Assembly (NCBI RefSeq): GCF_018304765.1
Contig: NZ_CP072642.1
Span: forward strand, 665,501-729,500
Length of the DNA stretch: 64,000 bases
Reading direction: 5' to 3'
Origin: Chloracidobacterium sp. N
GTDB taxonomy: Bacteria; Acidobacteriota; Blastocatellia; Chloracidobacteriales; Chloracidobacteriaceae
Shown in pieces: positions 42,640 to 51,562 of this stretch (its first letter is position 1; each line of letters opens with the position of its first letter). Below the pieces are notes generated by a model that was not told where the DNA came from, ran no database searches, and saw only the letters and a program-made list of their open reading frames with translations. The position numbers and the translations under genes were made by a program.

Positions 42640-44106
42640 TCAGTCGCCCGGCGCGGGAGCGGTGAGGTGGTTACGCAGCCGGCGCGTCCGGGCTTCGTCC
42701 CCGATGATGACAAACCGCAGGTTGCCCATGTACTTCCGGGCCGCCGCCCGCACCTGCTCCGGCGTGACGGCCTGCAGCCGCTCCAGCGAGGTGAAGTTCT
42801 GGCGCCATCCGCCGCCCACCAGCTCGTACAGCGCCAGGGCCGCCACCTGCCCGCTGTTGGTTTCTTCAGCCAGATAGGTTGTGGTGAGAAATTGCGCCAC
42901 CGTGGCGCGCAGTTCGGCCGGCTCAACGGGTTCGGTCTTGAGCCGTTCGATTTCCTTCAGCATCACTTCCACTGCCTGCGGGGCGGACACCGAAGAGACA
43001 TAGATGCCGCCCAGGTTGGCCCCCTGGGCCGTCAGAAAGGCCGTCGGCGCATAGGAGAGGTTCCGCTTGACGCGCACTTCTTCAAAAATCCGGTCCCGCA
43101 GGACGGCTGCCGCCAGGCGCAGCGCCGGAAAGTCCGGTGCGGTGAGGGGCGGCGCCACATAGACGCCCTGCACATAGTCGGTCGGCAGGGAACGGTTGAC
43201 AATCGTCACATCCGCTTCCGTCCAGGACAGGGGCGGCAGCGGCTTCGGAGGCGTTCCGGCCGGCAGCCCGGCAAACAGCCGGGTGGCCTCGGTGGCAAGG
43301 CGCTCAGGCGCAACATCGCCCACGACGACGAGCAGCATCCGTTTCGTCGTCAGAAGCCGGGCATAATGAGCGCGCACATCCGCCACACCCAGCCGCGCCA
43401 GAGCTTCCGGCGTGCCGGTCGGCGTCGCCGCGTAGGGGTGCTGGCGGTACACGGCTGTGGCCTGGGTTTTCTGCAACAGGGCATCGGGATCGTCTTCATC
43501 ATCGAGCAGGGAAGCCAGCAGCCGCTCGCGCATCAGCGTGACATCCTCCGCCTCGAAACGCGGGTGGCGGACGACATCGGCAAAGAGTTTCCAGCTCTGC
43601 TCAAAGGTCTGGCGGGTGGTGGCCAGAGTGAGGGCCGAGTAATCGTACGTCACGAGGTAGCTCAGACTACAGCCCAGGCGGGCTGTCTCCCGGCGCAGAA
43701 GGGTGCGGGGAAAACGGCGGCTCGCCTCGGTGGCCGCCGCCAGCGTCAGTGCCTCGATACCGGCCTGCGCCGGCGCGACGTTGCCGGCTCCGCCGGCAAA
43801 GAACAGTCCGACCGCCACGGTCTGGCTGCCCGGACGCCGTTTGACGAGGGTTTTGACACCGGCAACGGTCTGCTCCGTGACGAAATCCTGCGGCCGGAGG
43901 CGGGGCGCGGTGTCCTGCGGCCGGGCCTGCACTGTCCAGTTGCCGGCCAATCCGCCGGCAACGACAAACGCCAGCGCCAGCACCAGTTGCCACCTGACCC
44001 GAGGCTTGTCATAAAGCCCGGTGTCGGGGTGTGTCCCGGATGTCATGTGGCGTGGCTGTGGCGTGGCGTTGTGCCACGGCTTCATCCAGCCCGATAGAAT
44101 GTTCAT
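42640..44106 (-). CDS. M16 family homologue without zinc motif, single lobe
   Basis: A 488-aa protein with a cytoplasmic N-terminal stretch of about 40 residues and one hydrophobic segment (WQLVLALAFVVAGGLAG) that acts as a signal anchor. The M16 fold is shown by QTVAVGLFFAGGAGNVAPAQ, VVVGDVAPERL and VKRNLSYAPTAFLTAQGANLG (the R-x-x-x-Y substrate motif is partly kept). At the position of HxxEH the sequence is GIEALTLAAATEAS (about 113-127), so zinc ligands are missing. It is a likely non-catalytic partner, as in bacterial M16 heterodimers, but no active M16 gene is in the window. ATG 44106 with AGAGGT upstream was chosen. Confidence 0.85.
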   Translation of the reverse strand: MNILSGWMKPWHNATPQPRHMTSGTHPDTGLYDKPRVRWQLVLALAFVVAGGLAGNWTVQARPQDTAPRLRPQDFVTEQTVAGVKTLVKRRPGSQTVAVGLFFAGGAGNVAPAQAGIEALTLAAATEASRRFPRTLLRRETARLGCSLSYLVTYDYSALTLATTRQTFEQSWKLFADVVRHPRFEAEDVTLMRERLLASLLDDEDDPDALLQKTQATAVYRQHPYAATPTGTPEALARLGVADVRAHYARLLTTKRMLLVVVGDVAPERLATEATRLFAGLPAGTPPKPLPPLSWTEADVTIVNRSLPTDYVQGVYVAPPLTAPDFPALRLAAAVLRDRIFEEVRVKRNLSYAPTAFLTAQGANLGGIYVSSVSAPQAVEVMLKEIERLKTEPVEPAELRATVAQFLTTTYLAEETNSGQVAALALYELVGGGWRQNFTSLERLQAVTPEQVRAAARKYMGNLRFVIIGDEARTRRLRNHLTAPAPGD

Positions 44107-44186
44107 GCCTACCTCTCGAAATCGGCTTCCCGTCAACACGGGACGGTACGGACAAAGCTACAACCCAACCGCCAGTGCCGCCAACC

Positions 44187-45239
44187 GTGATACCTGTACC
44201 TTTTGACCGCCCGGTGCTGTTCCGTCTGCGCTCAATCGGCGACACGGTGCTGATGACGCCGGTATTGAGTGCCCTGAAGGCGTGGCGGCCGGACCTGCCC
44301 ATTGCCGTGGTGACGGAACCGCTTTCGGCGCCGCTGCTCGAACCGCATCCACTGGTGGATGAACTGCTTGTGATACCGCGCGCCCGGCGCGGCATCGCCG
44401 GCCTGGAGATGCGCCTTGGGGTCATTCGGCGGCTGCGGGCTGGGAACTTCGACATGGGTTTCAACCTGCACGGCGGCACAACCGCCGCCTGGCTGATGCG
44501 GCTGGCCGGTATCCCCCGGCGGGTTGGCTACGCGCTGCCCAACACGCGCTGGCTGCTGACGCACGTGGCGCCGGCCCCAACCGAAATCTGGCAGAAGTCC
44601 ACGATTCACTGCGTCGAGCAGCAGCTCGGCCTGCTGAAGCTCGTCGGTGTGCCCGTGCCGTCGCCGCTTCCGCGGACGAAGCTCTACTGCGCGCCCCAGG
44701 CCCGCGCGGCCGTTACGGCCAGGCTGCGCCGGGCCGGTGTTTCCGGCCCCTACGCGGTCGTTCACCCGGCGGCGGCTTTCCAGAGCAAGCAGTGGGCGGC
44801 AACGCATTTCGCCGACATTGTGAACTATCTGGCACAGCGCGGGTTGCAGCCGGTCATTGTGGTTGGGCCGGGAGAGGAGCCGGTGGCCGAAGCCGTCCGC
44901 CGTGCCCTGCCGGCGGCTCACCGGGCGCTGTTTTTCACGGACCTGCCGCTTTCCGAAACCATGGCGCTCATTGCCGGCTGTGCCTTTTTCGTGGGCAACG
45001 ACAGCGGCCCGGCCCACATTGCCGCCGCCTTTGAGCGCCCGCTCGTGGTCATTTTCGGTTCGTCGAATGAAACCGTCTGGTCGCCGTGGACGAACGTCCC
45101 GCACCGGGTGGTGCGCCACCGGTTGCCATGTGTCCCGTGCGCCGGGCCGGTCTGTCATGCCTTCCCGGAACCGGAATGTATCCGCCGGGTGACGGTGGCC
45201 GAGGTGACGTCCGCCATTGACGCTGTCTTTCCGGCTTAG
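44187..45239 (+). CDS. Family 9 glycosyltransferase (heptosyltransferase-like)
   Basis: A 350-aa GT-B enzyme of the ADP-heptose:LPS heptosyltransferase family. The N-domain begins VLFRLRSIGDTVLMTPVLSAL (the RxxxIGDxLLxxP-type start), with YALPNTRWLLTH and NLHGGTT further on. The C-domain has VHPAAAFQSKQWAATHFADI and the family FVGNDSGPAHIAAAFERP block. The chosen start is GTG 44187 (MIPVPFDRP), without an obvious ribosome-binding site; the frame extends upstream to 44031 but that would overlap the divergent gene. Its presence supports a Gram-negative envelope with lipopolysaccharide-type glycans, though acidobacterial homologues may act on other polymers. Confidence 0.88.
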   Translation: MIPVPFDRPVLFRLRSIGDTVLMTPVLSALKAWRPDLPIAVVTEPLSAPLLEPHPLVDELLVIPRARRGIAGLEMRLGVIRRLRAGNFDMGFNLHGGTTAAWLMRLAGIPRRVGYALPNTRWLLTHVAPAPTEIWQKSTIHCVEQQLGLLKLVGVPVPSPLPRTKLYCAPQARAAVTARLRRAGVSGPYAVVHPAAAFQSKQWAATHFADIVNYLAQRGLQPVIVVGPGEEPVAEAVRRALPAAHRALFFTDLPLSETMALIAGCAFFVGNDSGPAHIAAAFERPLVVIFGSSNETVWSPWTNVPHRVVRHRLPCVPCAGPVCHAFPEPECIRRVTVAEVTSAIDAVFPA

Positions 45240-45442
45240 TCTGCGCTTTGGCCGTTCTGCCGGACTGCCCTTGTCCTGCTCAGACGGGAATCAGGCTGAC
45301 GACTGACCTCGCCGCGGAGAGGAACCCTTCATTCCCCATTCCTGTGGCGCACGTGCACGTGCAGCCCCGCATCAGGCCGTGCTACAACAGTCTGTCTCAC
45401 CGTTTTCCAGGGTTGTTGGTTTCTATTGCTGCCGTTTTGGAA

Positions 45443-47719
45443 ATGCTGCATGTGTTCTGTCGCCAGGTGGCATGGTTAGCGCTGGTGGCGCTTCTCGGCG
45501 CGTATCTGTCAGGACCGCTGTCCGCGCCGGGGCAGGTGACGCGCCCCCGGCGGGTTGGTATCCCGGCCGGGTCTGCTGCCAGCATTGCCGAGCCGGAAAT
45601 CCGCATTGCGCTGACCACGAACGCCGACTTCGCCACCGTAACCTGTGAAGGGCCCATGGCCTGTTCTACCGGGGAGCAGACCGATGACGTACTGCCCATC
45701 ACGGCCGGAAAGGCCACGGTGCAGCTTGAAGTCGGGACCCGCCCCGCGCCGGGCAGCGGGTCGGAGCGTTACCGCGTTGAAGTCGCGTCGTTCCGGTCCC
45801 GTGAAGCGGCCGCGGCAGCGGTTGTCCGGTTGCGCGAGCAGGTCGCCGGGCCGGTAACGACGCGCTATGACGCGCGTGAGCAGGCGTATGTCGTCGTTGT
45901 CGGGGATTGTGCCGCGCCGGAAGACGCCGAGGCGCTCATGGTGAGTGTGGTCAACGCCGGGTTTCGCCGTCCGGTCATCACCCGCGACGCAGCTCCGGGA
46001 GCTTCTCTTCCGCGCCTGGGCGTGACGGCCGAAGGCGGAAGCTCCCTGCTGCGCGGCGCACAACGCTGCACCTTCACGGCTCTGGAGGAAGAACGCGCGC
46101 CGCTCAAGGTTTCGGGCCAGTCCTACCGGGGACGCATCGAGGTTTTCCTCAACCGGCGCGGACGCCTGACCGTCGTCAACGTCGTGCCGCTGGAAGCCTA
46201 CCTGCGCGGCGTCGTTCCCAATGAACTGTCGCCGACGGTGTTTTCCAACCTCGAAGCCCTCAAGGCCCAGGCGATTGCCGCCCGCACTTATGCCCTGAAA
46301 AATCGCGGCAAGTATGCCGCCGAAGGCTATGACCTGCTGCCGACGGCGGCTTCGCAGGTCTATCGCGGGCAGGGTTCGGAGCATCCGCTGTCGGACCGCG
46401 CGGTGCTGGAAACACGCGGCATCGTGGCCACCTACCACGGCGAACCGATAGATGCCCTCTACACTTCCACTTCCGGCGGGCGTACGGAAAGCTCCGAGTA
46501 CGTCTTTGGCGCACCGCAGCCGTACCTGAAAAGCGTCTTGGTTGCTCCTCTTCCCCAGGTGCGGGCCGGGCGGTGGATCGTTTCCAGCCAGAGTGTCGAG
46601 CACTGGCAGGACCCGGAGGTGCGGCTGCTGGCACGGGATTGGGCCCTGCTGCGCGTTCTCGGTTTCACCCTGCCGGAACGGCCCGGCGCGGCATACTTCA
46701 CCACTCCGGCAACTGCCCGTGAAGTCACCCTCTGGCTCAACCGGGCGGCGCGGCTGGCGACGGCCGGGCCGGGTGAGCGTCCCACGGGGACGGTGCTGCG
46801 GCTGGAGGGCTTTGTGCCGGCGTTGCTGGCGGCGCTCTATGGCGCGGAGTCGCCCGCCCGTCTGGTCACGCCGGAAGATGCCCGCTACTGGCTGGGCACG
46901 GAAGCCGAACGTTTCCCGCCAGAGGTACGGCCGGCGTTGGCCTACCTGGTACGTGAAGACATCCTGCGCCCGACGGCGCTGCTGAATGCCGGGCGGCCGC
47001 TGACCCGTGGCGTCGCCCTTGGTCTGCTGGCCCGGACACTGCTGGCGCGGGGCATCCCGGCGCTCCAGAGCGGCACGGCGCGGCCCTACGACGGCACGGC
47101 GCTGACGGTACGCCTGGGCAAGGGAAAGGATGAGCAACGCTGGACGGTCGCGCCGGACGCCTACCTGTTCCGTACCTTTGGCGGCGAATGCCTGCCGGTC
47201 GAGCGGGTCGAAATCATCGGTGGCGAGACCGTGCGCCTGTATGCCGATCAGGATGGGCGGGTGCGCTATCTCGAAGTTTCGCCGGTGCGCAACGGTGCCA
47301 CCGGCGACCGGACTTCGCCGTTTTCGTGGTGGGAAGTACGGCTTTCCCCGGCTGAACTTCAGGCACAGCTTTCCAAAGCCGGCGTCAATGTGGGCGACAT
47401 CCGCGAGCTGAAGCCGCTGGCGCGCGGCGATTCGGGGCGGGTGGCGCGTCTCCAGGTCGTCGGCGCAGCCGGGACCAGCACCCTGACCGGACTCAAGATA
47501 CGTTCGGCGCTTGGCATCCGGGAAAATCTCTTTGTCATCCTGCACGAGCGGGATGCTGCCGGGCGGCTGACAGGCGTCCGGTTCATCGGACGCGGCTGGG
47601 GGCATGGCGTCGGGATGTGCCAGGTCGGGGCTTACGGGCTGGCGGTGGAAGGTTACACCCACGAGCAGATTCTGAAGCATTTTTACACGGGGATTGCCCT
47701 GACGCGGCTCTATCCCTGA
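45443..47719 (+). CDS. SPOR-SpoIID/LytB domain protein
   Basis: Exported protein of about 758 aa. A signal peptide (WLALVALLGAYLSGPLSA) is followed by a SPOR-like domain (YRVEVASFRSREAAAAAVVR through to VNAGFRRPVI), which binds denuded glycan strands of peptidoglycan. The middle has the SpoIID amidase-enhancer/lytic-transglycosylase motif YLRGVVPNELSPTVFSNLEA and AQAIAARTYAL. A further region of unknown fold follows, and the C-terminus ends with GRGWGHGVGMCQVGAYGLAV, the SpoIID signature. So it is an outer-wall peptidoglycan-remodelling protein. Longer starts exist up to 45248; ATG 45443 places the signal peptide at the N-terminus but has only a weak ribosome-binding site, so the exact start is uncertain. 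Confidence 0.85.
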   Translation: MLHVFCRQVAWLALVALLGAYLSGPLSAPGQVTRPRRVGIPAGSAASIAEPEIRIALTTNADFATVTCEGPMACSTGEQTDDVLPITAGKATVQLEVGTRPAPGSGSERYRVEVASFRSREAAAAAVVRLREQVAGPVTTRYDAREQAYVVVVGDCAAPEDAEALMVSVVNAGFRRPVITRDAAPGASLPRLGVTAEGGSSLLRGAQRCTFTALEEERAPLKVSGQSYRGRIEVFLNRRGRLTVVNVVPLEAYLRGVVPNELSPTVFSNLEALKAQAIAARTYALKNRGKYAAEGYDLLPTAASQVYRGQGSEHPLSDRAVLETRGIVATYHGEPIDALYTSTSGGRTESSEYVFGAPQPYLKSVLVAPLPQVRAGRWIVSSQSVEHWQDPEVRLLARDWALLRVLGFTLPERPGAAYFTTPATAREVTLWLNRAARLATAGPGERPTGTVLRLEGFVPALLAALYGAESPARLVTPEDARYWLGTEAERFPPEVRPALAYLVREDILRPTALLNAGRPLTRGVALGLLARTLLARGIPALQSGTARPYDGTALTVRLGKGKDEQRWTVAPDAYLFRTFGGECLPVERVEIIGGETVRLYADQDGRVRYLEVSPVRNGATGDRTSPFSWWEVRLSPAELQAQLSKAGVNVGDIRELKPLARGDSGRVARLQVVGAAGTSTLTGLKIRSALGIRENLFVILHERDAAGRLTGVRFIGRGWGHGVGMCQVGAYGLAVEGYTHEQILKHFYTGIALTRLYP

Positions 47720-47750
47720 ATGTCCACTGAATGGGCGGAGAAGTGACCCA

Positions 47751-48482
47751 ATGGAAACCTGGCTTGGCTGGCCGGTCTGGAAACTGCTCGGTGTGGGCGT
47801 GCTCGTCGTCGGTCTGGCGCGGCGGTGGCCGACAGGGCCCGTTGTGCTCAGTGCGGGAGGTCTGACGGCATGGCTGGCCGGGATGCCGCTGGTGGGCCAT
47901 CAGACGCAGCCGGGCATGCTGGATACCCTGGGCAAAGCCTTTGTGGAAAACCGCGTCATCACGCTCTATCTGCTGACGCTGCCGGCGGTCGGTCTGGCCG
48001 AACGCATGGGGCTGCACACGACCATGGGGCGTCTGATGGGACGGCTGACGGGCGTTTCCCTGGCGCGGCTGCTCATCGGTTTTCAGATGGCACGGGTGGC
48101 GATGGGGGCGTTGGGGCTGCGCCTGCAGGGGCACGTCACCTTCGGGCGGCCGATTGTCGCGCCGATGGCCACGGCCGTGCTGCCCTCGCCGGCCGGTGAG
48201 GGCGCAGCCAAAGCCGCGGTCGCGGCAGCCGAAAACTACGGCAACTTTTTCGGCCAGAACCTGTTTCCGGCCTCGGCCGGCTGTCTGCTCGTGGCCGGGG
48301 TGATGAAGGGCGCCGGGTATCCGGTGGATGTCGTCCGTCTGGCACTGTACGCGATTCCCATTGTAGCGGTGTCGCTTGGCGTGGCGGCCGTGCAGTTCGT
48401 ATGGCTGGAGCGGCAGCTTGGGCAACGACCTGACGAGACGGCTGACCACGCCACTGCGCCGCAGGATACCCGCCATGGCTGA
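47751..48482 (+). CDS. 5-oxoproline transporter, DUF969 subunit
   Basis: A 243-aa polytopic membrane protein of the DUF969 family, with about six hydrophobic segments. Features include VENRVITLYLLTLPAVGLAERMGL and NYGNFFGQNLFPASAGCLLVAGVMK. DUF969 and DUF979 proteins are encoded together and, from recent annotation practice, are regarded as subunits of a 5-oxoproline (pyroglutamate) uptake system. GGAGAAGTG lies seven bases before the ATG. Its last eight bases overlap the DUF979 start (ATGGCTGA). Confidence 0.85.
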   Translation: METWLGWPVWKLLGVGVLVVGLARRWPTGPVVLSAGGLTAWLAGMPLVGHQTQPGMLDTLGKAFVENRVITLYLLTLPAVGLAERMGLHTTMGRLMGRLTGVSLARLLIGFQMARVAMGALGLRLQGHVTFGRPIVAPMATAVLPSPAGEGAAKAAVAAAENYGNFFGQNLFPASAGCLLVAGVMKGAGYPVDVVRLALYAIPIVAVSLGVAAVQFVWLERQLGQRPDETADHATAPQDTRHG

Positions 48483-49455
48483 GGGAACATCCGTTCTGGC
48501 CCGGCTGGTTGGTCATCCGGCCACTCTGGAAGCGGCTTTTGCGCTCATTGGCGCGCTGCTGTGGGGCTACGCCGTACAGATTGCCTGTGACTGTCGCCGC
48601 GCCCGGCGGATGCTGGCGGCAGCCTACTGGTTCACGCTGGGGTTGCTGTTTGGGTTTGGCGCGTGGCTTCCGCACTGGGTGGCCGGGTTGCTCGTCGTCG
48701 GGCTGGTGGCCGTCGAGGCGGCGGGTGGCGTGCGTACCCAGGCAACCCCGGCCCAGGCAATACCGGCGCCGTCCGGTGAAATTTCTGCTCCGGGCTGGCG
48801 CGCACTGTGGCCGGTACTGACGATTCCCACGGTCACGTTCGTGCTGGCCGGCCTGACGGCGCTGGCCGGCGGCGAAGTCGGGCGGGGCGCGGTGGTCGGG
48901 CTGGCGCTGGGGGGCCTCGTTGCCGTCGGCGTGGCGCTTGTCGTTGGACGTTTTTCGTGGCCGACGGCGCTGGCCGCCGGACGGCAGTTGACCGAGGACA
49001 TCGGTCCGCTGCATCTGTTGCCCCAACTGCTGGCATCCCTTGGATTGCTCTTTACGGCGGCCGGCGTGGGAACGCTGCTGGCCGACGGGGTGCAGCGGAT
49101 CGTGCCGCCGGGCAGCCTGCCAGGGGCGGCCGTCGCCTATTTTCTCGGCATGACGCTCTTTACGGCGCTGGTTGGCAATTCCTTTGCGGCGTTTTCTGTC
49201 ATCACAACCGGCATCGGTGTCCCGCTGGTCGTCGCACCGTTTGGGCTGGACCCGGCACTGGTGGCCATACTGGGGCTGACGGCCGGCAGTTGCGGCACGC
49301 TCTGCACGCCCATGGCGGCCAACTTCAACCTGCTGCCGGTCGGACTCTACGGCCTGCCGGACAACTACGCCGTCATTCGCTGGCAGTGGCGCGTGGCGGC
49401 TGTGCTGTGGCCATCCCATCTCATCGTTCTGGGACTGTTCTGGCTGTGCCGGTAA
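48475..49455 (+). CDS. 5-oxoproline transporter, DUF979 subunit
   Basis: A 326-aa polytopic protein of the DUF979 family, partner of the DUF969 subunit. It has about ten hydrophobic segments; VGNSFAAFSVITTGIGVPLV and GSCGTLCTPMAANFNLLPVGLYGLPDNY are conserved-looking. The ATG at 48475 overlaps the DUF969 stop, so the two are translationally coupled. Its 3' end overlaps convergently with pxpC on the other strand by 35 bases. Confidence 0.85.
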   Translation: MAEGTSVLARLVGHPATLEAAFALIGALLWGYAVQIACDCRRARRMLAAAYWFTLGLLFGFGAWLPHWVAGLLVVGLVAVEAAGGVRTQATPAQAIPAPSGEISAPGWRALWPVLTIPTVTFVLAGLTALAGGEVGRGAVVGLALGGLVAVGVALVVGRFSWPTALAAGRQLTEDIGPLHLLPQLLASLGLLFTAAGVGTLLADGVQRIVPPGSLPGAAVAYFLGMTLFTALVGNSFAAFSVITTGIGVPLVVAPFGLDPALVAILGLTAGSCGTLCTPMAANFNLLPVGLYGLPDNYAVIRWQWRVAAVLWPSHLIVLGLFWLCR

Positions 49456-50401
49456 GGGCGACGGCGGTTGCCAGTTGTCTGAGCCGTTGACGTTGCGTAG
49501 CTGCGGCGCGCTCGGCTTCCACAATTGTCGTTGGCTGGAAGCGAACGGATTGACCGGGCCGGCGCTGGACGAAATCCGGCAGATCGGCCGTGATGATGTG
49601 CGCCACACGCGGATAGCCGCCGATGGTCTGAGCGTCGGCGAGCAACACCACCGGACGGCCATCGGGTGGGAGCTGGATGCTCCCGCAGGCAACGGCCGAA
49701 GATACCAGTTCCACAGGGTACGCCAGACGCAGGCGGACGCCTTCCAGCCGCGTCGCCATGCGGTTGGAGTCCGCGCCAATCGTCATGGCTTCATCAAACA
49801 GCGCCGCCTGACTGTCCGGGTCAAGGGCGTGGAATTCCGCGCCGGGCAGGACGCGAAGCGGCCGGGTGTCGTCGGTGACGTACTCCGGCCGGGTCCGGTG
49901 CGCCAGCGCCAGTCCCGCCGCCGGTGTTGGAAGACCGGGAGACAGCGGAATCTCATCTCCGGCGCGCAGCGGTCGTCCAAGGAGGCCGTCCAGCCCGGCA
50001 AAGGGGTTCATGCTGGCGCTGCCCAGCCAGCGGGGCGTATGCAGGCCGCCAGCGACGGCCAGGTAGGCCCAGCGTCCACGGCGGGGTTGACGAAAGGCAA
50101 GCTGCTGTCCAGGCTGGACGGCATAACGCTGCCAGTTGGCGAGTGGTCGTCCGTCAAGGGTCGGGGCAAAGTCCGCGCCGCCAATGGCCATGACCGTCGC
50201 CTGCTCAAAACGCAGGCGCGGCCCCGGAAAGTGCATTTCCAGCAGGGCCGCTTCCAATGGGTTTCCCAGCAGGATGTTGAGCAGGGAAGCTGCCAGTCCG
50301 TCGAGTGCGCCGCTGCGCCCGATGCCCCAGCGTCGTTGCCCACTCCGCCCGGCATCCTGAACCGTGGTGTACAGCCCGGCTTCCAGAACGCGGATACCCA
50401 T
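49421..50401 (-). CDS. pxpC: 5-oxoprolinase subunit PxpC
   Basis: Subunit C of the prokaryotic ATP-dependent 5-oxoprolinase (PxpABC), which converts 5-oxoproline to glutamate; also known as the KipA/biotin-dependent carboxyltransferase-like family. 326 aa. The family start VLEAGLYTTVQDAGRSGQRR is present, followed by GALDGLAASLLNILLGNP, AIGGADF, AVAGGL and QLPPDGRPVVLLADAQTIGGYPRV. The ATG at 50401 lacks a clear ribosome-binding site; a TTG at 50437 is the longer alternative. PxpA and PxpB are not in the window, so they must lie elsewhere. The nearby DUF969/DUF979 pair would supply substrate. Confidence 0.92.
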   Translation of the reverse strand: MGIRVLEAGLYTTVQDAGRSGQRRWGIGRSGALDGLAASLLNILLGNPLEAALLEMHFPGPRLRFEQATVMAIGGADFAPTLDGRPLANWQRYAVQPGQQLAFRQPRRGRWAYLAVAGGLHTPRWLGSASMNPFAGLDGLLGRPLRAGDEIPLSPGLPTPAAGLALAHRTRPEYVTDDTRPLRVLPGAEFHALDPDSQAALFDEAMTIGADSNRMATRLEGVRLRLAYPVELVSSAVACGSIQLPPDGRPVVLLADAQTIGGYPRVAHIITADLPDFVQRRPGQSVRFQPTTIVEAERAAATQRQRLRQLATAVALTGTARTVPER

Positions 50402-50469
50402 GGCGAAGTTGGAAGTTGGCGGAAATGCCGTGCCCAATGTGCGTCGTCAACCTGTGCCGCCGGCCCGTC

Positions 50470-51555
50470 TCAGGTGGCGGCTTCCGGGTGAACGGCCTGC
50501 AAAGCGGCCAGCAGCGCGTCGTTTTCTTCCGGCGTGCCGATGTTGAACCGGACGTATTCGCTGAGGAGCGGATACCGGCTGACATCCCGGATGAGCACGC
50601 CCCGGGCCAGCAGGGCTTCAAACAGGTGCCTGGGTGGAACGTGGGGCGTATGCAGCAGGTGGAAATTCGCCTGACTCGGCAGCAGCCGGAAACGGTCAAA
50701 GGACGCCATCGCCGCGCTGACACGCGCCCGTTCGTGGATGATGCGCTCAACGAGCGGCCGCAGCTCGTCAGCATACATTTCGACGGCCACCTGCGCTGCC
50801 GCCAGCGAAAAGAAGTTGACGTTGTAGGGCAGTTTGGCTTTGCCCAGTTCAGTCGCCAGTTCGGGCGCCATCAGCCCGTAGCCAATCCGCAGCCCGGCCA
50901 TGGCCATGGCCTTGGAAAACGTCCGCAGCACAACCAGCCGGGGAAAATCAGACAGCAGCGGGACGAAGTTCTGCTGACAGAACTCATGGTAGGCCTCGTC
51001 CACGACGACGAAGCCATCAAAGTCCGTCAGGAAGGCGCGCAGCGCCGGCTCGTCAACGGTGACGCCGGTCGGATTGTTGGGCGAGCAGAGGATCACGGCC
51101 ACGGCGCACGTCCGGTGGGCGGCTTCCAGCATGGCCGGGATGTCGTAGCTGAAGTCGGCGCGTGGCGGGACGTTGACCACCGTGCCGCCCAGAACTTCAA
51201 CCATCAGACGGTAAACGGTGAACGTCGGCTCACTGAGGACGACCGGCGTTCCAGGAGCAACGAGGATCGTCAGCAGCGCCTGGATGATTTCATTGGAGCC
51301 ATTGCCGACCACGACGCCATCCGCCCGCCAGCCGGCGAACCGGGCCAGTGCGGTTTGCAGTTCGGTGGGAACAAAGTCGGGATACCGCGCCCAGTCCCGC
51401 CCGGCAACCCGGCGGAGGGTTTCCGCCACGATGGCCGGGGGGATGCCAAACGGGTTTTCGTTCTGGTTGAGCTTGATGGGCACGCGGTGCGGCGTCAGGG
51501 TGTAGGCCTGAAGCCGCCGCACCGAGGGTTTGATGAGGTCGTCGAACGTCCGCAT
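50470..51555 (-). CDS. hisC: Histidinol-phosphate aminotransferase-like, HisC
   Basis: A 361-aa fold-type I PLP aminotransferase. IKLNQNENPFG is the HisC start motif, NGSNEIIQALL, VILCSPNNPTG (the PNNPTG motif), VVVDEAYHEFC and the PLP-lysine motif RTFSKAMAMAGLRIGY are present, as is the arginine in YVRFNIGTPEEN. It is the seventh step enzyme of histidine synthesis in the family, but related aminotransferases act on other substrates. It starts seven bases after gcvPA, inside the glycine cleavage operon, the position where gcvPB would be expected. ATG 51555 was chosen over the longer frame. Confidence 0.88.
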   Translation of the reverse strand: MRTFDDLIKPSVRRLQAYTLTPHRVPIKLNQNENPFGIPPAIVAETLRRVAGRDWARYPDFVPTELQTALARFAGWRADGVVVGNGSNEIIQALLTILVAPGTPVVLSEPTFTVYRLMVEVLGGTVVNVPPRADFSYDIPAMLEAAHRTCAVAVILCSPNNPTGVTVDEPALRAFLTDFDGFVVVDEAYHEFCQQNFVPLLSDFPRLVVLRTFSKAMAMAGLRIGYGLMAPELATELGKAKLPYNVNFFSLAAAQVAVEMYADELRPLVERIIHERARVSAAMASFDRFRLLPSQANFHLLHTPHVPPRHLFEALLARGVLIRDVSRYPLLSEYVRFNIGTPEENDALLAALQAVHPEAAT

Positions 51556-51562
51556 AGGCGTT

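Noticed and set aside
45509-47680. 723-aa minus-strand open frame opposite the SpoIID gene
   Set aside because: Shadow of a gene with intact SpoIID motifs; no domain or ribosome-binding site.
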